Shown: positions 59,090 through 64,000 of the stretch, piece after piece | Numbering within the stretch: the first letter of the stretch is position 1 | Layout of the letters: every line of letters starts with the position of its first letter | Origin: CAYORM01 sp964406375 | GTDB lineage: Bacteria > Pseudomonadota > Alphaproteobacteria > DSM-16000 > Inquilinaceae | DNA length: 64,000 bases | Reading direction: 5' to 3' | NCBI GenBank assembly: GCA_964406375.1 | Contig: CAYORM010000001.1 | Span: 62,001 to 126,000, forward strand | Position numbers and translations under genes: made by a program | The notes under the pieces: generated by a model | Told to the model about the DNA's origin: nothing | What the model saw: only the letters and a program-made list of their open reading frames with translations | The model's database searches: none

Positions 59090-59285
59090 CGAGATGCGCT
59101 CTCCACGGGAACAGGCACCGCAGCATGGACGGTGATGGCAGGCTAACGACGCCGGGGCGGCGCCGGCAACCTCTAAGCAGGGATATCGCGTCGCCGCGCT
59201 TGATCCGGTTGCGGCCTCGGTGGCTGAGCCTTCTTGACATCACTGACACGAGATCGTGTTCTGGGCTGCTGACCTGGAGGCATGG

Positions 59286-60116
59286 ATGACACTCTCCACG
59301 AAAGCACTTGCCCAGAAGCCCCTGCAAGATTTCGCGACAGCTGTAGTCGCAACGCTGAAATCCGACGGACGATTTATCGGACTTCTTGCAGGCGGATCGG
59401 CAATTACCAAGAGCGCGGACGCCTTTTCTGATCTGGACCTGATCCTCGTTGCGCGCAGAGAGATTTATGCCGACATCCTCGCCGCCAGGCGCGATTTTGC
59501 CAAGACACTCGGCGATCTGCTGTATGCCTTTACAGGCGAGCACGTTGGTGAACCGCGTCTTCTGATCTGCCTCTATGGCAACCCCGTTCTGCATGTCGAT
59601 CTCAAGTTTGTTACCGTCGAGGATCTCGATCACCGGGTCGAAAACCCGATCGTTCTATGGGATTTCGACGGAACGGTTGCGGCACGTCTCTTGCGGGGGT
59701 CGGCCTGCTGGCCCAACAGGGATCCAGAGTGGTTCGAGGAGCGGTTCTGGGTGTGGTTACATTATGCGGCGACCAAGCTCGGACGCGGTGAGCTGTTCGA
59801 GGTGATCGAGATGCTCACTTTCTTGCGGGGCCAGGTCCTCGGTCCGCTTGCGATGCGTCGGGCCGGCGTCGATCAGAGGGGTGTCCGTCGTCTTGAGGCC
59901 ATCGCGCCACATGCAGCGACATCGATGGCAGCGACCTTAGGCGGGGTTTCCGACGAGGAATGCGCGATGGCGCTGCGGACCGTCATCGAGCTCTATGTGG
60001 ATTTTCGGGGCGATCGCCCGCCCGTGAACTGCCGTCCGGAGAACGAGGCGCAAGTTCTGGCGTATGTTGATGCGATCCTCGGGCGCATCTGCGGCGAAGC
60101 CCGGGCGTGCGCGTGA
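59286..60116 (+). CDS. Nucleotidyltransferase-fold protein, uncharacterised
   Basis: A 276-residue protein with a nucleotidyltransferase (pol-beta) motif: Gly36-Gly-Ser38, then Asp49-x-Asp51 (SADAFSDLDLIL) and a third Asp in VLHVDLKF. The C-terminal half is helical. GGAGG lies five bases before ATG 59286; an upstream GTG is less likely. Its base composition is less G+C-rich than its neighbours, hinting at later acquisition. Aminoglycoside or lincosamide adenylyltransferases share this fold, but the match is only at motif level, so the substrate is unknown. Confidence 0.75.
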   Translation: MTLSTKALAQKPLQDFATAVVATLKSDGRFIGLLAGGSAITKSADAFSDLDLILVARREIYADILAARRDFAKTLGDLLYAFTGEHVGEPRLLICLYGNPVLHVDLKFVTVEDLDHRVENPIVLWDFDGTVAARLLRGSACWPNRDPEWFEERFWVWLHYAATKLGRGELFEVIEMLTFLRGQVLGPLAMRRAGVDQRGVRRLEAIAPHAATSMAATLGGVSDEECAMALRTVIELYVDFRGDRPPVNCRPENEAQVLAYVDAILGRICGEARACA

Positions 60117-60419
60117 CGGGGGTTCCTGCGCGCTCACAACCGGGCGACTCTTCTTATCGGGCGGGGCCGCGCTAAGCCGTGCGGCCCCGCAACCGGTTAT
60201 CGAAGCGAGCGCTTCAACGAACGGGAGCGTGGCCCGCATAACCGCTCGCTATCACAGCACCTCCGTTGAAGGCGCTGATGGTCTCTGACCCATCCGAGCG
60301 GACCCGTAATCCCACGCGTGACCGGCTAGACCGTATTTCCATAATATATCTTATGCGACGGTCGGATATGATCAGGGCCGGGCACTTTGGCCCGGCCCCT
60401 TCCTCTTGATATGGGGCGC
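60117..60419. other. Intergenic region between convergent genes, with two hairpins
   Basis: This 303-bp gap has no visible gene. GCGGGGCCGC (60161-60170) pairs with GCGGCCCCGC (60181-60190): a perfect 10-bp stem, 10-nt loop, 45 bp after the nucleotidyltransferase. The stretch 60290-60370 is comparatively A+T-rich. A second hairpin at 60375-60398 is listed separately. Confidence 0.6.
60375..60398. terminator. Terminator-like hairpin at the end of the TRAP operon
   Basis: GGGCCGGGC (60375-60383) and GCCCGGCCC (60390-60398) form a perfect 9-bp stem with a 6-nt loop, 22 bp past the PhyH stop. On the plus strand CTTCCTCTT follows, a weak pyrimidine tail; on the minus strand there is no T-run. It probably serves both directions. 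Confidence 0.5.
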
Positions 60420-61265
60420 TCACATGCCCGGGCGCGGCGTCTCGGTGAAGCCGCGCCCGGTGCCGGCGAACAGGATCGCCTCCTGCCGCTTGAGCATCTC
60501 GGCGTGGCGCGCCAGCGCCGCCGGATGGAAAAGCCCCTCCGGCGCCTGCTCGAGATCGAAATGCCCGTGATCGCGGCCACGCACCAGCGCCGCCGAATCC
60601 CGTACCGGGCTGGTCTGGCGGACATCGCCGGCGATGTAGCGGATCGCGAGGCCGACACGGCGATGATCGGCGCGGTTCGGTTCTGAGCCGTGGATCAGCA
60701 GCACGTGGTGCAGCGACATCTGCCCGGGTGCGAGCTCGACATCCACCGCATCCGCCTCATTGACCTCGACCTGAACCTCCTGGCCGCGGCTCAGCATGTT
60801 GGTCTCGGCGAAGCTGTCGCTGTGCGAGAGCTGCTCGTGATGGGTTCCCGGCACGACGCGCATGCAGCCGCTCTGCCGGGTGCTGGGCGTGAACGCAACC
60901 CAGGCGGTCACCACCCGCGGTGACGACAGGCCCCAATAGGTCGCATCCTGATGCCAGGAGATATAAGCCGGATTACCGGCCTCCTTGGTGAAGAAGTTGC
61001 TGCTCCAGCACAGGATGTCAGGACCGAGCACGTCCTCCACCGCGTCCAGGATGCGCGGATGGTTGACCAGATCCCACAGCGAGGGGACCAGCAGGTGGAT
61101 CTTCTGGTTGGTGGCGCGGGAGAGCTTGCCCCCTTCCCGCCTCTCGATCTCCTCGACCTCGGCGAGCAGCGCCGCGGCCTCGGCCGGGCTCAGCACGTCG
61201 ATCGGGAAGACGATGCCGTCGCGCTCGAAGGCCTCGACGGCGGCGTCGCTCAGAACTTTCGCCAT
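60420..61265 (-). CDS. Phytanoyl-CoA dioxygenase (PhyH) family protein, TRAP-linked
   Basis: A 281-residue Fe(II)/2-oxoglutarate oxygenase. The iron triad is His105, Asp107 (SWHQDATYW) and His192 (LIHGSEPNR), with Arg203 as likely 2-oxoglutarate anchor. AGGAG precedes ATG 61265. It is 48 bp after the TRAP large permease gene and on the same strand, so it probably hydroxylates the acid imported by that transporter. It lacks the fingerprint of ectoine hydroxylase. It has the same ligand spacing start as the PhyH at 25758 but is clearly divergent from it. Confidence 0.9.
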   Translation of the reverse strand: MAKVLSDAAVEAFERDGIVFPIDVLSPAEAAALLAEVEEIERREGGKLSRATNQKIHLLVPSLWDLVNHPRILDAVEDVLGPDILCWSSNFFTKEAGNPAYISWHQDATYWGLSSPRVVTAWVAFTPSTRQSGCMRVVPGTHHEQLSHSDSFAETNMLSRGQEVQVEVNEADAVDVELAPGQMSLHHVLLIHGSEPNRADHRRVGLAIRYIAGDVRQTSPVRDSAALVRGRDHGHFDLEQAPEGLFHPAALARHAEMLKRQEAILFAGTGRGFTETPRPGM

Positions 61266-61313
61266 GGCTGGCTCCTCATCACTCCGTCGTCTCAATGAAG
61301 GTTGCCGAATGGA

Positions 61314-62600
61314 TCATCCCATCAGCAGGTCTGGCAGGAACGTCACGAAACCTGGAACGAAGGTGATCAGGAACAGGACCACGAACAGTACGAGGACCAT
61401 CGGCCAGGCCTCGGCCGTATAGGTCTCGACTTTCACGCGCATCACCGAACAGGCCGTGAACATCAGTGTTCCAACGGGCGGCGTTGCGCCGCCGATCGTC
61501 AGGTTGAGCACGATCACCAGCCCGAAATGCACCGGGTCGACACCGAGCCCGACCACCACCGGCGTCAGGATGGGCGTCAGCAGGATCAATGCCGCCGTCC
61601 CTTCCAGCAGCATCCCGACCACGATCAACAGCAGGTTGATCAGCAGCAACAGGAGCCAGGGATTCTCGGTCACGGTGACCAGCGCACTGGCGACCAGCGT
61701 CGGAATCCGCTCCCATGTCATGTAGAAGCCGAAGGCCGAGGCCGCAGCGATGATCATCATGACCGCCGCCGTCGCCACCACGGTCTCGGTGAGGATCGCC
61801 GGGATGTGGCTCAGCTTCAGCTCACGATGCCAGAGAAAGCCGATGGCGAGCGCATAGAGCACCGTCATCGCCCCGGCCTCGGTGGGCGTGAACACGCCGA
61901 ACCGTATGCCGACGATGATGAAGACGGCGATCGACAGGCCGCCGAGCGCGTCGACGAAGGCGCGCAGCAACGTGCTCCACGGGACGGGAGTCGTCCGCTG
62001 CGGCTTGTAGCCCCGCCTGGCCGATAGATAGCTGACCAGCGCCATCAAAGCGACGGTGATGAGCAGACCCGGGATGATACCGCCGAGGAACAGGCGGCCG
62101 ACCGAGACATCGGCGAGGAAGCCGTAGAGGATGAGGCCGATGCCCGGCGGGATGATCGGCGTGATTACCGCCGAACAGGCGGTGATGCCGGCGGTGAAGC
62201 CGGGCGAGAAGCCGCGCTTGACCATCTCCGGCGCGATCATCTTTGACTGCATCGCGGCATCGGCATTGGCCGAGGCCGACATGCCCCCCATCAGCGCCGA
62301 CAGCAGCACGTTGACCTGGGCGAGACCGCCGCGCATCCGTCCGACCATCACATCGGCGAGGACGAAGAGCCGCCGCGTGATGCCGGCATGGTTCATGATC
62401 GTGCCGACCAGGATGAAGAGCGGAACCGCCAGCAGCGGGAAGCTCTCCGTCACGCTCAGCATCCGCTGAACGAACAGATTGGTCGGCACACCGGCCGCGA
62501 AGATAAAGTAGACGAGCGCGGCCATGCCGATCGCGAACGCGACCGGGACATTGATCACGAACAGGACGCCCATGATCAGTGCCGGCAGATAGGTGCTCAA
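61314..62600 (-). CDS. TRAP transporter large permease (DctM family)
   Basis: A 428-residue membrane protein with about 12 helices. SANADAAMQSKMIAPEMVKRG and PIIPPGIGLILYG are DctM hallmarks, and LTIGGATPPVGTLMF marks the second pseudo-repeat. The start is taken as TTG 62600: AGGAGG (62613-62608) lies seven bases upstream, it overlaps the DctQ stop (TTGA), and it restores the usual N-terminus LSTYLPALIMGVLFV. The first in-frame ATG (62573) would cut into helix 1. Confidence 0.92.
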   Translation of the reverse strand: MSTYLPALIMGVLFVINVPVAFAIGMAALVYFIFAAGVPTNLFVQRMLSVTESFPLLAVPLFILVGTIMNHAGITRRLFVLADVMVGRMRGGLAQVNVLLSALMGGMSASANADAAMQSKMIAPEMVKRGFSPGFTAGITACSAVITPIIPPGIGLILYGFLADVSVGRLFLGGIIPGLLITVALMALVSYLSARRGYKPQRTTPVPWSTLLRAFVDALGGLSIAVFIIVGIRFGVFTPTEAGAMTVLYALAIGFLWHRELKLSHIPAILTETVVATAAVMMIIAAASAFGFYMTWERIPTLVASALVTVTENPWLLLLLINLLLIVVGMLLEGTAALILLTPILTPVVVGLGVDPVHFGLVIVLNLTIGGATPPVGTLMFTACSVMRVKVETYTAEAWPMVLVLFVVLFLITFVPGFVTFLPDLLMG

Positions 62601-63115
62601 GCGGCCGCCTCCTCGACCCCGTGCCAGCGGCGCCAGGCCACCTGCACGTAACGGATGCACATGAGCGCGAAGCCGATCACGGCCGAGGCATAGACATAGG
62701 CGAGCGGCACACGCAGGACCGCGCTCGGATTTGTCAGATTCGCCGCGGCGTGGCGGAAGGCGAGCCAGGCGGCATAGGCGCAGAAGGCCACGACGATCAG
62801 ATCGGTCACGGCCGCCATTGCCCGCCGGGCGCGGCGCGGCAGCATCTGCGTCAGGATGTCGATGCTGATATGGGCGCGATGCTTGAACCCCGCCGCCGCC
62901 CCGATGAACATCAGCCAGGCGAAGGCGATCGCCGCCACCTCCCCCGCCCAGGGCGCCGGCTGCGCCGTGACATAGCGGCTGAGGACGCCCCAGCTGACCG
63001 ACAGGACGACGACGACGAGCGCCAGCCCGGCGATCACCTCCTCGACATGGCGCAAAAGGAAGGCAACGGCGCCGCGAGGCGGCGCCGTCCCTTCGGAGGT
63101 CTCACGAAAAGACAT
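62597..63115 (-). CDS. TRAP transporter small permease (DctQ family)
   Basis: A 172-residue protein with four transmembrane helices. The conserved DctQ segments are WAGEVAAIAFAWLMFIGAAAGFKHRAHISID and the second-helix VLSRYV. It forms the membrane complex with DctM. Start ATG 63115 lies 19 bp after the binding-protein stop; an upstream frame would overlap that gene. Confidence 0.9.
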   Translation of the reverse strand: MSFRETSEGTAPPRGAVAFLLRHVEEVIAGLALVVVVLSVSWGVLSRYVTAQPAPWAGEVAAIAFAWLMFIGAAAGFKHRAHISIDILTQMLPRRARRAMAAVTDLIVVAFCAYAAWLAFRHAAANLTNPSAVLRVPLAYVYASAVIGFALMCIRYVQVAWRRWHGVEEAAA

Positions 63116-63134
63116 CGACCGTGCGACGCCCGCT

Positions 63135-64000
63135 TCACTCCGCCAGGATCTGCATGATCCGCTCGCGCAGCCCGGGCGTCCATTCCGGGAAGGCCTCATA
63201 GACCGAGGCCGTCGCCTCCTGGAACGCCGCGATGTCGATGTCGCGGACCACGGTGAGCCCTGCCTCCTCGAACTGGCGGATGAACTCTTCCTCGCTCTCG
63301 AGCGTCAGCCGCGTCAGCTCCTCGCCGGCACGATGCCCCTCCTCCAGCATGATCGCCTGCAGATCCTCGGGCATCGCCTCGAAGACCTCATTGCTCATGA
63401 TCAGCGCGACCCAGGCAGTGAAATGCCCGGTCAGAGAGACCGTATTGCGCACCTCGTAGAGCTTCGAGCCGGACAGCGAGCCGAGCGGTGCTTCCGCCGC
63501 GGCGACCACGCCCTGCTGCAAGGCACCGTACACCTCGGCCCAGTTGACCGTGGTGGGGCGGGCCCCCATCGCCTCGAAGGTCTCGATCCACATCGTGTTC
63601 GGCGGGACGCGGACGGTCAGCCCCTCGATGTCGGCCGGGCTGCGGATCGGCTTGTCGGCGATCATGTGCCGCTGGCCGAACAGCATGTTGAAGGCGATGA
63701 CCCGAAAGCCCTGGTCCTGGAGCTGCTGGTCGATCTCCGCGTACCAGTCGCTCTCGAGGATCTTCGGGAAGGACAGCGTGTCCGCCAGCAGATACGGGCC
63801 GTTGAGCACACCGATATCGGGTACGAAATCGGCGAGATAGCCGGGATCGGTGAGGTTCATGACCGGCGTGTGCTGCCGGATCATGTCGTTGACATCCTTG
63901 CCGGAGCCGAGCTGCTCGCTTGGGAAGACGGTGATGTCGATCCGCCCATCGCTGCGCTCATTGACGTTCTCGGCGAAGAACTCGAGCGCTTGGTGCACCG
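63135..64000 (-). CDS. TRAP transporter substrate-binding protein (DctP family), N-terminus outside window
   Basis: The last 288 or so residues of a DctP-type periplasmic protein; the gene continues past base 64000, so the signal peptide is not visible. Typical segments are FAENVNERSDGRIDITVFPSEQLG, PADIEGLTVRVPPNTMWIETFEAMGARPT and YGALQQGVVAAAE. The Arg in LTVRVPP is the usual carboxylate clamp, pointing to an organic acid ligand. First visible gene of the TRAP - dioxygenase operon. Confidence 0.93.
   Translation of the reverse strand, partial: VHQALEFFAENVNERSDGRIDITVFPSEQLGSGKDVNDMIRQHTPVMNLTDPGYLADFVPDIGVLNGPYLLADTLSFPKILESDWYAEIDQQLQDQGFRVIAFNMLFGQRHMIADKPIRSPADIEGLTVRVPPNTMWIETFEAMGARPTTVNWAEVYGALQQGVVAAAEAPLGSLSGSKLYEVRNTVSLTGHFTAWVALIMSNEVFEAMPEDLQAIMLEEGHRAGEELTRLTLESEEEFIRQFEEAGLTVVRDIDIAAFQEATASVYEAFPEWTPGLRERIMQILAE

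Noticed and set aside
60161..60190. 10-bp GC hairpin considered as intrinsic terminator of the nucleotidyltransferase gene.
   Set aside because: No T-run on either side; kept only as a hairpin within the intergenic entry.
60420..61265. Considered as ectoine hydroxylase because of TRAP linkage.
   Set aside because: The characteristic ectoine hydroxylase fingerprint is not present and no ect genes are nearby.

Overview
The window is one contiguous stretch of G+C-rich, gene-dense chromosome with strong G/C third-position bias. It most resembles a heterotrophic alphaproteobacterium. Pointers are the gene order rlpA - dacC - tmk - holB - metG - tatD - MBL-fold, an OpgC-type membrane protein, a zinc-less HolB, and many ABC/TRAP uptake operons. 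Genus cannot be told from sequence alone. I saw no tRNA, rRNA, CRISPR array, insertion sequence or phage gene. Most genes are packed with 4-base stop/start overlaps.

Layout. (1) 1-10220, plus strand: the end of a DeoR regulator, then a CUT1 sugar-type ABC transporter (binding protein, two permeases, ATPase) interleaved with CoA-ester genes (class III CoA-transferase, enoyl-CoA hydratase, SDR, acyl-CoA dehydrogenase) and an SMP-30 lactonase-like gene. (2) 10227-15217: dienelactone hydrolase, aldose 1-epimerase, and a MarR - HlyD - MFS multidrug efflux operon. (3) 15433-20585: an NMT1/SsuA-type ABC operon with two permeases and a fumarylpyruvate-hydrolase-like gene, divergent from a GntR/FadR regulator across a repeated ATTGGTCA operator array. 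(4) 20592-29747: a candidate undescribed pathway. A ribose-type ABC transporter is flanked by two unrelated Fe(II)/2-oxoglutarate dioxygenase-type genes (PhyH and DUF1479) and an SDR, divergent from a ROK repressor and a GMC oxidoreductase. (5) 29753-33177: a lone receiver-domain gene and a TrpXYZ-like ABC transporter with a tandem 15-bp leader repeat and an internal terminator-like hairpin. (6) 33410-38240: small membrane protein, OpgC, a TPP enzyme with an altered metal-binding motif, and a TTC38-like protein. (7) 38474-45282: conserved cell-wall, replication and translation genes. (8) 45295-58269: a deoxysugar catabolic locus centred on L-rhamnonate dehydratase (rhmD) and rhamnose mutarotase (rhaM). 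It has two paralogous binding proteins, one RbsA/RbsC pair, a FadR-type regulator, a second enolase-superfamily enzyme, two SDRs, a TIM-barrel isomerase and an acetoacetate-decarboxylase-fold protein. (9) 58382-64000: acetolactate decarboxylase, a nucleotidyltransferase of lower G+C, then a TRAP transporter operon ending in another PhyH dioxygenase.

How the parts work together: several substrate-specific uptake-plus-oxidation modules lie side by side, each with its own regulator. In five of them the gene for the secreted binding protein is followed by a stable hairpin before the next gene, a layout that would raise binding-protein output over the permease or enzyme behind it. The most interesting undescribed candidates are the twin-dioxygenase ABC locus (20592-29747), the CoA-ester/sugar-transporter operon (648-10220), and the acetoacetate-decarboxylase-fold enzyme in the rhamnose locus, where no aldolase is visible.
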